DNA of 64,000 bases, taken from the NCBI RefSeq assembly GCF_025950085.1, contig NZ_JAPDDS010000006.1, positions 62,001 through 126,000 of the forward strand, given 5' to 3'. The notes beneath the pieces were generated by a model, which ran no database searches, was not told the DNA's origin, and saw only the letters and a list, made by a program, of their open reading frames with translations. The DNA is from Luteolibacter flavescens. Its GTDB lineage: Bacteria; Verrucomicrobiota; Verrucomicrobiia; Verrucomicrobiales; Akkermansiaceae. Position numbers and translations under genes: made by a program. Positions within the stretch are counted from its first letter, which is position 1; every line of letters begins with the position of its first letter. Positions 1 through 9,676 of this stretch are shown here, one piece after another.

Positions 1-115
1 ATGTGCTGGAGAGATGAGGCGATTTGATTTGCTCAAGTCCTCAGCGGTCCAGCGCATAACCTTACCGGAAACGCGGGATTTTATTCCGGAAAGTTCTCCC
101 CCTCGCGAGGGCGGC

Positions 116-3100
116 TCATTGCCCGGGCTCGGCTGTGATCGCCGGCAGCGCGAGCACCCTGCGGGCCCAGATGGAATACTCGTCCGTGGCGGCGGAGGCG
201 GCGAGGCGCTGCCTCAGCAGAAGGATGCGGCCGATGTCGCTGACTCTCATGGCATTGCCCTGTTCGTGGAGAAGCGCGAGGCCTTCTAACAGATCCGGGA
301 ACCACGGCGGGACCGCACCGCGTGGCTGGGGCACAGCCCAGAGCTGGCCCTCCCGCATCCACGCGCCGAGGTGCACTTGGCGGCCGTCCGGCGACATGAT
401 GGCGCGCACGCCCTCGGCATCGAAGCCCATGCCGCTGAAGTTCCCCGGGTGGTGGACGCTCACGCGCTCGCCCCGGGCGGTGTCCCAAAAGCTGAAGCCC
501 GTGTGATCGAGCACCATCAGGCACTTCCCGTCCGCGGTGAAGCGCACGGTGGCGGCGGAGCTGGGCTGGTGCATCGGGCGCGAGGCGGGCGTGCCGGTGA
601 GCGGGTCCCACAGGCGCGCGGTGCCATCGCGGCACGAGGTGGCCAGCAGCCTGCCATCCGGGCTGTATTCCAGATGGGCCAGCCACGTCGCGTGCAGCAT
701 CGGCTGACCGATGGGGCGGCCCGTGGCGGCATCCCAGACGCGGGCCGTGCCATCGTAGGAGGCGGTGGCGACATGCCTGCCATCCGGGCTCCAGCTTCCG
801 GCGATGATCGCGTCGGTGTGGCGGGTGAAAGACGCGAGCTTCTTCCCCCCGTGGAGATTCCACACGTGTGCGACGCCGTCCGTGGACCCGGAGAGGAAGC
901 GGTCGCTGCCATCCGGGGCGAAGCGCAGCACCTTCACCTCGCCCGGGTGAGCCAGTGTCTGCACCAGCTTGCCCGTGGCGGTGTCGGAGATGCGGATGTG
1001 GCCGTCATTGTGACCGGCGATGATGCGCGTGCCATCGCGCGAGATCGCCGACGGGCGGATCGCTCCGGGATGGTGGACCGGCGGCCACAGCGGCTGCCGC
1101 GTCGCCAGCGTCCACCCGTGCAGCCAGCCATTTTCGGTGAGCGCATACAGGCGCGCTCCATCCGGTGAAAAGTGGAAGCCATACACGTCGCCCTTCGTCG
1201 GCTCGTCCAGCACCACGCGACCGGTGGCGAGTTCGTAAACGTAGGCGCGGAAATCCGGCGAGATGCTGAGGCAGGCGAGCTTGCCATCCGGGCTCAGGCG
1301 ATTGATCGCGATCTCATTGACCTTCCCCGGCACCTGTCGCTGCGGCGGGCGCGTCACGGACGAGCGCCACACCGTCATCACCGTTGGCGATCCCGCACGC
1401 GCGCGCTGCGTGGTGAGCACCGTCTTGCCATCATGCGAGACGTCCACGTCCGCGGCCCTGTCCACCATGTCGAAGCGGATGGGATGGCACAGCGCCTCGC
1501 CCGTCCCGGCATCCCACGCGATGACCTGGCCATCCCGCCCCGAGCTGACCATGCGGCTGCCATCGGGCGAGGAAACGAGCACGGTGGGATTGTAGAGGTG
1601 CTTCATCGTCGGCGAGGTCTTCACGCCGGAATTCGTCTCGTACATCGCGAGCTCGTTCCCGCCCACGGTGAGGGTCACGCGCGAGCCCGCGGCATCCAGC
1701 GTCACCAGATCCACGGGTGAAGGCGAGCTGTCGATCTCGCATCGCGCCTCGTTCGTGGCGGCATCCCACACGCGTACGGTGAAGCGACCGTCTGCCAGGG
1801 CAAAGCGTTGCCCGCCCGCCGCCAACGCCCCGTTTCCGAACTCCTCCTTGGCATGCACCTCGACCAAGCGCCTGCCTGATGCGACCTCGATGAGCGAGGC
1901 GTGCCTGGCATTCCACACCAGCGCGCGAGATCCATCCGCGGAGATCGCCGCCCTGCGCACGCCGCCTTCGACGGTGAGCACCTTAGGCATCACATGCGGC
2001 ACGGCGCAGGACCACACCTCCGCCGACTCCGCCGAGTGCCCGAGCAGGTGCGTGCCATCCGCGGAGAACTTCAGGAAACCGAGCGCGGTTTTTCCTCCGC
2101 GTGGCAAGGCGACGGGTGAAGCCTGTGCGCTCTCCCATGCCAAGAGCGGCCCGCCATCCATCGCCACCGCGAGCGCCAGTGGTCCGCCCGAGACGGCGAG
2201 TGACTTCGCCGCGTCATCCAGCGGCAGCCGTGCGATCTCCGCGCCGCTCTCCGCATTCCACGCCCGCACAATACGATCCCTGCCTGCCGCGGCAAACCAG
2301 CTCCCGTCCGGTGCGAGGCGCGGCGCTGTGGCGGGCGGTCCGTCCAGCGTGACCGGTGGCCCGGCGGGGCAGGGGAAAGGCTGCTGGTCCACCACGGACA
2401 TCGCCAGCATCGCGGCGGGCCAATTTCCCGGCTCGGCCCGCAACAGCGTGGCCAGTTTTGCAAGTGCCTCCGGGCCGGCATTCGTATCGATCTCCCGCAC
2501 GATGCCGGTCCAGTGCAGGTGCTCTAGCACCTCCTGCTGGTGCCTGCGTGCCGCCTCCGCGCGGCTCCATTGCCAGGAGACGCCGCCCAGCCCGAGGACC
2601 AGCGCGAGCGCCAGTGCCGCGAGCAGGCTGGAGATCCCCGGACGCCGCCGCGCCCAGCGCCACACGGCCTCCGGCGCGGTGACCGGTCGCGCCATGATGG
2701 AGCGTCCGGAAGAGTAGCGCTCCAGATCCTCCGCCAGTGCGTGCGCGGTGGCGTAGCGGCTGCCCGGCTCCTTCGCCAGGCACTTCATGCAGATCGTGGC
2801 GAGGTCGCGCGGCACGCCTTGCAGGGGCGCGGGCATTTCATCCACCACCATGCGCGCGGTGGCGAGGGGCGATAGACCGGTGAAGGGCGGCCTGCCGGAC
2901 AGCAGCTCGTAAAGCACCGCGCCGAGGCCATACACATCCGTCGCCGTGGTCACGTCACGGAGCCTGCCATCCGCCTGCTCCGGTGCCATGTAGCTGGGGC
3001 TGCCCATCACCGCCAGCGAGAGCGTCCGCACGTTGTCCGGCTCGTGCTCGTGGATCATCTTCGCCAGGCCGAAGTCCGTGATCTGCGGCTCCCCGTTTTC

Positions 3101-3724
3101 ATCCACGAGGATGTTCGACGGCTTCAGGTCGCGGTGCAGCACGCCGCGGTCGTGGGCGAAGGCGACCGCATTCGCGACCTTCGCCATCATCGTCGCGATG
3201 GCCCCGTGGGCATCGCCTCCTGCGGCGCGGTCCAGTGCGGTAGCCCAGCCCGCGACATTCCGCCCGCCGAGCACCAGCCGCATGGAAAAGAAGTGCTGCA
3301 GCTCGTGCTCCCCGATTTCGTAAACCGGCACGATATTCGGGTGGTCGAGCCGTGCCGCGGCGGCGGCTTCCTTGCGGAAGCGCTGCACCGTCTCCCCGGT
3401 GGCCAGCTCGCCCGCGAGGATCATTTTCACCGCCACCTCGCGACCGAGGCTGATCTGTCGCGCGCGATAGACGATGCCCATGCCGCCGCGCGCGATCTCC
3501 TCCAGCAGCTCGAAGTCGCCGAAGCCGCGCACCTGCGGTGCCCCGAGCAGATCGTCGTCCTCCGTCTCCACGAAGATGCCGAAGCCGCTGCCCCTCCCGA
3601 TCCCGACGCCGAACCCGAGCAGGCAACGCGGGCACTGCCCGAGCGGCGCGCCGGGTGGAATGGCGGAGCCGCAGAGCGGGCAGGTGTCGGCCGGATCGGC
3701 GGATGTCGGATCGTGGGGAGGCAT
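116..3724 (-). CDS. Ser/Thr protein kinase with zinc ribbon and WD40 repeats
   Basis: Membrane-anchored eukaryotic-type kinase. Residue numbers here count from an alternative GTG start at 3760; the ATG at 3724 removes 12. A zinc-ribbon (CPLC..CPRC, about 27-46) comes first. The kinase domain follows with glycine loop RGGMG (91-95), the VAVK lysine, catalytic HRDLKPSN (about 209-216) and DFG (229-231). One hydrophobic segment lies near 372-395. The remaining ~700 residues are repeated SPDG..W blocks typical of a WD40 beta-propeller. It lies directly downstream of an ECF sigma gene on the same strand, a pairing common in Planctomycetes and Verrucomicrobia and suggesting signal-dependent transcription control. 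The substrate cannot be read from the sequence. Confidence 0.93.
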   Translation of the reverse strand: MPPHDPTSADPADTCPLCGSAIPPGAPLGQCPRCLLGFGVGIGRGSGFGIFVETEDDDLLGAPQVRGFGDFELLEEIARGGMGIVYRARQISLGREVAVKMILAGELATGETVQRFRKEAAAAARLDHPNIVPVYEIGEHELQHFFSMRLVLGGRNVAGWATALDRAAGGDAHGAIATMMAKVANAVAFAHDRGVLHRDLKPSNILVDENGEPQITDFGLAKMIHEHEPDNVRTLSLAVMGSPSYMAPEQADGRLRDVTTATDVYGLGAVLYELLSGRPPFTGLSPLATARMVVDEMPAPLQGVPRDLATICMKCLAKEPGSRYATAHALAEDLERYSSGRSIMARPVTAPEAVWRWARRRPGISSLLAALALALVLGLGGVSWQWSRAEAARRHQQEVLEHLHWTGIVREIDTNAGPEALAKLATLLRAEPGNWPAAMLAMSVVDQQPFPCPAGPPVTLDGPPATAPRLAPDGSWFAAAGRDRIVRAWNAESGAEIARLPLDDAAKSLAVSGGPLALAVAMDGGPLLAWESAQASPVALPRGGKTALGFLKFSADGTHLLGHSAESAEVWSCAVPHVMPKVLTVEGGVRRAAISADGSRALVWNARHASLIEVASGRRLVEVHAKEEFGNGALAAGGQRFALADGRFTVRVWDAATNEARCEIDSSPSPVDLVTLDAAGSRVTLTVGGNELAMYETNSGVKTSPTMKHLYNPTVLVSSPDGSRMVSSGRDGQVIAWDAGTGEALCHPIRFDMVDRAADVDVSHDGKTVLTTQRARAGSPTVMTVWRSSVTRPPQRQVPGKVNEIAINRLSPDGKLACLSISPDFRAYVYELATGRVVLDEPTKGDVYGFHFSPDGARLYALTENGWLHGWTLATRQPLWPPVHHPGAIRPSAISRDGTRIIAGHNDGHIRISDTATGKLVQTLAHPGEVKVLRFAPDGSDRFLSGSTDGVAHVWNLHGGKKLASFTRHTDAIIAGSWSPDGRHVATASYDGTARVWDAATGRPIGQPMLHATWLAHLEYSPDGRLLATSCRDGTARLWDPLTGTPASRPMHQPSSAATVRFTADGKCLMVLDHTGFSFWDTARGERVSVHHPGNFSGMGFDAEGVRAIMSPDGRQVHLGAWMREGQLWAVPQPRGAVPPWFPDLLEGLALLHEQGNAMRVSDIGRILLLRQRLAASAATDEYSIWARRVLALPAITAEPGQ

Positions 3725-3777
3725 GGTCCGTGGGAGGTGCGGGCTTGTCTCTCTACTCACCGGTGCCCGCGGATTTC

Positions 3778-4521
3778 TTACACACCCGCAACGACATTCA
3801 TCAGATGGGCCAGCTCGGCCTCCACCTCATCGGAAGTCTCCACCGTCTCCGCGATCGCTTCGCGCAGCAACTCGCCATAGCGCCGCCGCATGCGGTGGAC
3901 AGCCACGGCCACGGCACCCTCGCTGATGCCGAGCTGCCGTCCCAGCTCGCGATGGCCCGTGCGGTCGAATTTCCCCGCCAGGCAGGGCAGCAGTGCCCGG
4001 AAGACCTCGCCACGGCCGGCACGCTCGTAGTCCTCGCCGAGTCGCTTGCCCGTCTGCTCCAGCAGGGAAAAAGCCCAGCTCCGCTCGAATTGCGCGTCCG
4101 GCGTGAGCGGCCCCGCGGGCTCGAGCGCAAATCGTCGCTCCGCCTCCACCTCGTCGATGGGGACGAAGGAAACGCCGCCGCCGCGTTTCAGCGCAGATTT
4201 GTGGCGCTGCTCGTGGCCCAGGTGATTCTTGATCGCGCCTAACAGGAAGGACCTGAAGCGGCCCTTCCCCGGCGTCGCGCGCGCCAGCATATCCCCGGAC
4301 AGCAGATGGAGGAAGAAGCCCTGCGTCAGATCCTGCGCGTCCGGCACCGCATGGCCGCAGCGCCGCAGATAGGCGTAGAGCGGATACCAGTAGCTCTGGC
4401 AGAGCTTTGCCATCGCATCCTCGCAACCGTCCTCACCGGCGCGGAGGATCAGGCTCCACCGCGTCGTCTCGAATGCATGCGACCCGTCGGGCGCGGCTGG
4501 AGAGTGGGGGCGGGACTCCAT
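3778..4521 (-). CDS. ECF-type RNA polymerase sigma factor
   Basis: Sigma-70 family factor of about 247 residues. It opens with the FETTRWSLIL signature seen in planctomycete/verrucomicrobial ECF sigmas. Region 2 lies around residues 44-75 (QSYWYPLYAYLRR, QDLTQGFF). Region 4 with its helix-turn-helix is around 192-222 (LGRQLGISEGAVAVAVHRMR). The kinase gene begins 17-54 bases downstream depending on its start, so the two are probably one operon. No anti-sigma gene is visible beside it; the kinase may take that role, which is inference. Confidence 0.92.
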   Translation of the reverse strand: MESRPHSPAAPDGSHAFETTRWSLILRAGEDGCEDAMAKLCQSYWYPLYAYLRRCGHAVPDAQDLTQGFFLHLLSGDMLARATPGKGRFRSFLLGAIKNHLGHEQRHKSALKRGGGVSFVPIDEVEAERRFALEPAGPLTPDAQFERSWAFSLLEQTGKRLGEDYERAGRGEVFRALLPCLAGKFDRTGHRELGRQLGISEGAVAVAVHRMRRRYGELLREAIAETVETSDEVEAELAHLMNVVAGV

Positions 4522-4829
4522 CGGACGGCCCGCAGCATCACTTTCCCGTCCGGAGGTTCAAGTCCCGCGTGCTGCCATCCTAGTGGGAGCGCCCCCCTTG
4601 GGAGCGCCGGTCATTAGACCGGCCCGAGTGTCCTAGGACTGCCCGAGTCACCCATCGTTGTCGCACTGGCGAAAGTGCGGAGGATGTCCCTGTAGCGGAC
4701 TTCTTCCGCGGCCTCAGCTTTCCAGAGCCAAAGGCCTCAGCTCACCACGTCCGCGGGTTCAGTTCTCCGGGGCCAGAGGCTTCATCTCTCCACGTCTGCG
4801 GGTTCGGCTCTTGAGGGCCAAAGGCCCGA

Positions 4830-5090
4830 CCATCCCTCAGCCCGGGCCAACGGCCCGGGAAAAGCATCGCAGTGAGGGTGGCGGCCTGAAGGGCCGCGAT
4901 ACGTGCGGAGGGGTTTCAGTCGGAAGCCCACGAAGCAAAAGCCATGCGTGAAGGCGCGCCGTCCGGGTGGGGGCGGCGTTTGTTTGACTGACCGGCCTGC
5001 ATCCTATCGCCGCCCTTCAGGCCGCCGACCTGTGTCGATAGCCAACCCCGGCCGTTGGCCGGGGCTGAGGGATGGCCGGACCGTTGGTCC
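4830..5090. repeat. Large imperfect inverted repeat in an intergenic region
   Basis: The gene-free stretch 4522-5290 is rich in GGCCAAAGGCC-like short palindromes. It contains two arms that pair with each other. The left arm (about 4835-4902) reads CCATCCCTCAG ... GGCGGCCTGAAGGGCCGC. The right arm (about 5005-5080) reads GCCGCCCTTCAGGCCGCC ... CTGAGGGATGG. Each arm also contains its own small hairpin around CCGGGCCAACGGCCCGG or its relative. No coding signal is convincing here. It resembles an extragenic palindromic or MITE-like repeat; its family is unknown to me. Confidence 0.6.
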
Positions 5091-5221
5091 TGGAAACCCG
5101 GGCTTCTGACGGCAGGCCTTGCACGCTTTACCTGCTGCTCCGGTGGCGTCACCACCGCGACCACGGCGGGAAATTACCTGCTCCTCCGGCTGCTCAATAC
5201 TCAATCTGGAAACGCTCTAAC

Positions 5222-5256
5222 AAAAAGACCGGCCCGCAGTTTCCTGCGGACCGGCC
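5222..5256 (-). terminator. Rho-independent terminator after the secreted beta-helix gene
   Basis: On the minus strand a G+C-rich stem (GGCCGGTCCGCAG / CTGCGGGCCGGTC) closes on a short AAA-containing loop and is followed by TTTTTG. It sits about 35 bases after the stop of the 5291-9337 gene. Confidence 0.85.
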
Positions 5257-5290
5257 GGGGAGGGTGCCGGGGTGTTAGTCCGGCAGATTC

Positions 5291-8200
5291 CTAGTGGGGG
5301 AAAATCACCACGTCATCCACCACGGCGCGCTCCGTGGAGCCGCCGGTGCGGGCGCTGAAGCCGAAGCGTCCATCCTCCGGTAGCGTGAAGCCGGGCAGCG
5401 CGACATCCGTGAAAAGCGTCACGCCATTGAAAACAACGCTCACACCGGCGGTCGCGTCGTAGCGGACCTCGACGGGAACGGTGACCCCGTTCGTGAAGGG
5501 ATTCGTCGGGTTGTGGGCCACCGCCGTGCCGTCGCGGAAGATCCGGACCCCGATGGAGCCGTCGCCGCCGTTGTTATACGTGTCAAAGCTGATCGTCAGG
5601 TTCCGCGCCGTGCCGGGGCCGTCCTCGCGCCAGGTGCCGGTGCCCAGATCACCCACGGAGAAGGCCACGCCATCGGCAGGATTGACGTGACCTGCCGGGC
5701 CGAGATTCAGCGTGAAGCGCGCGGTGAAGCCGCTCATGCCGGAACCTGTCACCGGGCCATCCAGCACGACTGCACCCTGCTGACCTCCGCCCGTCTCATC
5801 GGTGAGCTGGATCCCCTGGCTCGTCCAGATCGCATGGCCCCGCAGCGAGGCCGCACCCGGGCCGGAGCTGAAGTCATTCACATACGACGGAAGCGTTAGC
5901 ACCTTCACCCGGCCAAAGCGACGCGTGCCTCCGGTGCTATCCGTCACCGTGACGCGCTCCCATGCGGCATCCAGCGACGTGACGCTGGCCGCGGCGAAAC
6001 CGAGCTTCGTCCATGTCACGAGATCGCTGCTCGCCTCCACCGCATAGGTGATGCCGGGGCGGCTCGCGGCCTTGCGACGGACAAAGGTGAGCGTGAGCCG
6101 GCCTTCCTCATCCAGCTCCATGCGAGGCAGGCCGGCGCTACCATCGGCGGCCAGCACGGATGCGTTTGGCTTCCCAAGGTCGGCCGGTTGGCTTGCCAGG
6201 TTGAAGGCGAACTTGAGCAAATTCGACACGCCATCACCGGAGGGATTCCCCTCGTCCTGCGAACCGTCCGAGGCGAGCCCCATCTGGGATCTCCAGCTCG
6301 CCAGACCATCGCGGATCACGAAGAACGCGCTGGCCGTTGTGGATGGCGCGTAGCCCGGACCGTAGGCCACTGCGCGCACCGTGGCCGTCTCCGCGAGCGC
6401 AAAGGCCTGCGTGTAGATGCTGCCATGCGTCGCCGTGGGAGTGGTGCCATCCAGCGTGTAGCGGATCACCGCGGCGGGCGAGGCGGTGGCCAGCGTCACC
6501 GTCGCACTGCCGTCGAAGGCACCACCGGCCTCCGTGAATGCCGGTGTGGCGGCGGGCTCGGGCACGCGCTCGTAGGCACCGATGTCCGGCAGCGCTCCTT
6601 GCGGACGGGCAATGCCGCGCTGGTCCGTGGTGATCCCCGCGATGACGACGGCGGCATCGACCGCAGGGCTGCCAAAGGCAAGCGCCACGGTCGGCATGCC
6701 GCCGCCATTGCTGTTGGACGCGGCGAGGATGCCTGCATTCGTGGCGGAGAGATTCAGCAGGTTGTTAGACGAGGCACCTGCGAGTGCCGGCCCGTGAACG
6801 TCGGCACCGGCAGGCGCGGTGTTTCCGGCCACGATCGTATTCACCGCGGTGAGGCCCGAGGCCCAGAGATTCAGCCCGCCGCCCTGCTCCGTGGCGGTAT
6901 TGTGGGCGATGGTCGCGTGCTGCACCGTGGCGGAGCCATTGCTGTGATGGTAGCCGCCGCCGCGTTTGGCGGTGTTTCCGGTGATCGTGCAGTTCTGCAG
7001 CGTGGTCGCGGCATTTAGGGAGAAGATGCCGCCGCCCTCATCGAGCGCCGTGTTTTGGTCAAAGGTGCATTCGGTGGCGTTCAGCGTGCTGAGGTTGCAG
7101 ATGGCTCCGCCGTTCTTCGCGCGGTTGCCGGTGAGGCGCACGCGATGCAGGTCGAGGCGGCCGATGTTCCAGGCGACTCCGCCGCTGTCGGTGGCGCTAA
7201 TTTCACCGCCGGTCAGCACCAGGTTCTTCAGCGTGAGGAAGGCATTTGTCTCCACAAGGAAGAGCCGCCGCGAGGCCCCCGGCGCATTGAGCGCGAGGGT
7301 CACGGGCGCTCCGCTGCCACCATCGATGGTGAGCGTTCCCACCGCGACCAGCGCGGTATCGTAGCCGGATGTCCACCCGTCCGTGAGTGTCACCGTCTGC
7401 CCTGCGAGTGCGGGGGCAAAGGTGATGGTCTGCGCACCCGCGAGAGTGCGCGCGTGCGCCACGGCTTCGCGCAGGCTGGTCTTGTTATCCAGATTGTCCG
7501 TGGTGTCCGTCGCGAGGTCCACCACCAGACGCGGCGCTTCCGTCACCTTCACTGTGAATTTCGCCGCCGCGCCATTGACCGTGTAGGTCACCTCATGGGT
7601 GCCGACACCGGCGGCGGCCGGATTGAAATTCGACCCGCTCACGCCCGGCCCGCTGAAGCTGCCTCCCGTGGTCTGCGGCCCGGACGCGGCGAGGAGATCG
7701 AAGGAGGCATCGGTCACCTTCCGCGTGAGCCCTGCCGTGGCGGCGGCATTGAAGGTCGGCAGGTTGATGCACGTGAAGGACGTGGAAACCGCCGCGTTGC
7801 TGGCGATGAGCCGGAAGGTGCCCGCCACGTTGTTCGCCGTGAACTCGGGGGCAATGATCCTGCCGCTGGCATTCGAAGTCCCGATGCCGCGCGGCGCATC
7901 GAAAGGGAATCTTGCCGAGGCGCCGCCAGCCTCGCTCTCGATGGTGAACGAGACCGAGTGATTGTTTCCAAGGGCCACACCATCGGAGTCGCGGACGGTC
8001 AGGACTTCCGGGCGCGGGAAAATCGTCCCGACCGGTGTGCTCAGGGTCGCCACCAGGGGGTCATACTTGTCGATGACCCTCACCCAGGCCGTCCTGCTAT
8101 CCGCCACCGTGGGTCCGGCATTGCTGACGCGCACCCAGAAGCTCGTGTTCTTCATCAGTGGCGCAGTCTCGAAGCTCCCCGTGGTCGTCGTGCCGACGTG

Positions 8201-9337
8201 CTTCGAGGTATCCGGTGCGACACCCTCGTACCAGTTGTAAACAAGGTCGGTGCCGCGCGCGCCGATGGTGTAGGTCCGCCGGTAGCCCTTGAAGGCGGAC
8301 CCGTCAAACATCCCGTCCTGCTCGTAGATCTCGGCTGGCGCGATCCCGGTGACGACCGCATCATTGCTGTCCGTGTAGGTGAATGGGGAGAATACCGAAG
8401 CCCGGCAGAAGTAACTGGCACTGCCGGGTGCGGTCATGACCGGGGGCGTGTAGCTGGTGCCCGTGGCACCGGGAATCAGCGTGGCCGACTGGAAGGCATG
8501 GCGCGACCCCTTGTACCACTGGTAGCTCATCTCGCGCGGGTCATCCCGCAGGACGGCAGTGACGGTCAGGGTGGTGGTGCCGGGGAGATTGACGTAGGTG
8601 TTGGCCGGATGCTTCGTGAAGAACGGCGAATTCTGGAACTCATAGTGGAAGCCCGTGAAGGTATTCAGGACGCTGGGCGATTCGGTGCGATGGCCCGCCC
8701 AATTCAGGCCCAGCCAGCCCACTCCCGAGTTCGTGGCCGCCGTGACCGTCCAATGCAGGTTTGATCCGGGCGTGGTCGGCACCACGCTCGTGATGGTCGC
8801 CGGAAAAGTGGGCTCCGAGAAAGCGAAGTTCTGCGCGGTGACTCCGGCGATCGGTTCGTCGAAGGACACTTTCCACCGGACGGAGGCCGCCGTGGTGGGA
8901 GTCGGGTCGAGTTGGACGATGTCCGTGACCTGCGCGCTCTGGAGAACGGTGACCCGGACGTGGTGGGTGGGTCCTTCCGCCGGCCCATAGCTGAAGGGAA
9001 TCGTGATGACGGAGCCCGCAGGCAGCGTCTTCGGATAGACCCTCAGGGCCTTGCCGGGATGAATCCGGTTCGACGCCTTGCTGGGGTCAGGGGCGAAAGT
9101 CCCGAGCGAGGGCCAGACCGCCACGGCTGCCACCCCGGTCACACTCGCCATGCGGGCGACCGATGGCGAAGGATCCGTATAGAAGTGAAGCAGTTGGCCC
9201 GAGGTATTCGTGATATCCACGGAGTTGTCGCGGCCCGGAAGATTCGGCGCGACGGTGGCGGTGATGTCTTGGGCTCCAAGTCTGGCCGACGAAATCACCA
9301 GCGCCACGAGGAGGGAAAAGAGGAGGGGGATCTTCAC
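5291..9337 (-). CDS. Giant secreted beta-helix/lectin-domain protein
   Basis: Exported protein of 1348 residues with a GTG start. The N-terminus is a signal peptide (MKIPLLFSLLVALVISSARL, then GAQ). Next come Ig-like beta-sandwich repeats with WYKG/WYEG motifs. A CSLREA-type segment (KTSLREAVAHARTLAGAQTI) leads into a right-handed parallel beta-helix with repeated NCTITGNTA-type coils. After that is a chitobiase C-terminal-like module (VIRYTLDGTTPTATHGSIYT). The C-terminus resembles an L-type lectin fold (GVAFSVGDLG, ISFDTYNNG). Such proteins are usually surface-bound or secreted and may bind or process polysaccharide, but no catalytic residues can be assigned. It is the last chromosomal gene before the prophage. 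Confidence 0.88.
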   Translation of the reverse strand: MKIPLLFSLLVALVISSARLGAQDITATVAPNLPGRDNSVDITNTSGQLLHFYTDPSPSVARMASVTGVAAVAVWPSLGTFAPDPSKASNRIHPGKALRVYPKTLPAGSVITIPFSYGPAEGPTHHVRVTVLQSAQVTDIVQLDPTPTTAASVRWKVSFDEPIAGVTAQNFAFSEPTFPATITSVVPTTPGSNLHWTVTAATNSGVGWLGLNWAGHRTESPSVLNTFTGFHYEFQNSPFFTKHPANTYVNLPGTTTLTVTAVLRDDPREMSYQWYKGSRHAFQSATLIPGATGTSYTPPVMTAPGSASYFCRASVFSPFTYTDSNDAVVTGIAPAEIYEQDGMFDGSAFKGYRRTYTIGARGTDLVYNWYEGVAPDTSKHVGTTTTGSFETAPLMKNTSFWVRVSNAGPTVADSRTAWVRVIDKYDPLVATLSTPVGTIFPRPEVLTVRDSDGVALGNNHSVSFTIESEAGGASARFPFDAPRGIGTSNASGRIIAPEFTANNVAGTFRLIASNAAVSTSFTCINLPTFNAAATAGLTRKVTDASFDLLAASGPQTTGGSFSGPGVSGSNFNPAAAGVGTHEVTYTVNGAAAKFTVKVTEAPRLVVDLATDTTDNLDNKTSLREAVAHARTLAGAQTITFAPALAGQTVTLTDGWTSGYDTALVAVGTLTIDGGSGAPVTLALNAPGASRRLFLVETNAFLTLKNLVLTGGEISATDSGGVAWNIGRLDLHRVRLTGNRAKNGGAICNLSTLNATECTFDQNTALDEGGGIFSLNAATTLQNCTITGNTAKRGGGYHHSNGSATVQHATIAHNTATEQGGGLNLWASGLTAVNTIVAGNTAPAGADVHGPALAGASSNNLLNLSATNAGILAASNSNGGGMPTVALAFGSPAVDAAVVIAGITTDQRGIARPQGALPDIGAYERVPEPAATPAFTEAGGAFDGSATVTLATASPAAVIRYTLDGTTPTATHGSIYTQAFALAETATVRAVAYGPGYAPSTTASAFFVIRDGLASWRSQMGLASDGSQDEGNPSGDGVSNLLKFAFNLASQPADLGKPNASVLAADGSAGLPRMELDEEGRLTLTFVRRKAASRPGITYAVEASSDLVTWTKLGFAAASVTSLDAAWERVTVTDSTGGTRRFGRVKVLTLPSYVNDFSSGPGAASLRGHAIWTSQGIQLTDETGGGQQGAVVLDGPVTGSGMSGFTARFTLNLGPAGHVNPADGVAFSVGDLGTGTWREDGPGTARNLTISFDTYNNGGDGSIGVRIFRDGTAVAHNPTNPFTNGVTVPVEVRYDATAGVSVVFNGVTLFTDVALPGFTLPEDGRFGFSARTGGSTERAVVDDVVIFPH

Positions 9338-9459
9338 GATGAAATGCTATGTCATCGTGATCCTCACCCGCGGACCGCCCATCCTTACCGCCTTCCCGAA
9401 AAATTCCGCCGGCATTTTTCGCGCCGCAGACATCTTCGAGGGCGCTTCCACCGCCCACG

Positions 9460-9486
9460 AAAAAGGCCCGGATTTCTCCGGGCCTT
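9460..9486 (-). terminator. Terminator downstream of the tRNA-Leu 3' end
   Basis: Minus strand: AAGGCCCGG, six-base loop, CCGGGCCTT, then TTT. It lies 14 bases beyond the CCA end of the tRNA fragment, as expected for the original tRNA gene terminator left on the host side of the integration junction. Confidence 0.8.
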
Positions 9487-9499
9487 GATTCACAATAGA

Positions 9500-9552
9500 T
9501 GGTGCTCGAGGGGGGACTCGAACCCCCACGGATTACTCCACTAGATCCTTAG
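9500..9552 (-). tRNA. 3' half of a tRNA-Leu gene, prophage attachment site
   Basis: Read on the minus strand, it contains the last part of an anticodon loop (AAGGA), the 3' anticodon stem TCTAG, a long variable arm (GGAGTAATCC), a T arm GGGGG-TTCGAGT-CCCCC, the acceptor strand CTCGAGC, discriminator A and encoded CCA. The 5' anticodon stem, D arm and 5' acceptor strand are missing: the sequence before AAGGATCTAG (TCTCTCT) cannot pair with TCTAG. The long variable arm and layout fit tRNA-Leu with an NAG anticodon. The integrase gene starts its cluster just inside, so this is the attachment-site duplicate left at the end where the tRNA was not rebuilt. Confidence 0.8.
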
Positions 9553-9676
9553 AGAGACGCGCAACCCGTTGAAATTGTTGACTTGGTGGAATCCCTTAGA
9601 GCCGTATGGGCATCGATTTTCGTTTCTACAGGTCCGACAGATACCGACCTAACGTTTCATCGGACGAAATCGGATT

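Noticed and set aside
5513..8764. Long plus-strand open frames opposite the secreted beta-helix gene
   Set aside because: They are Arg/Gly-rich shadows caused by high G+C; the minus-strand frame has a signal peptide and recognisable domains.
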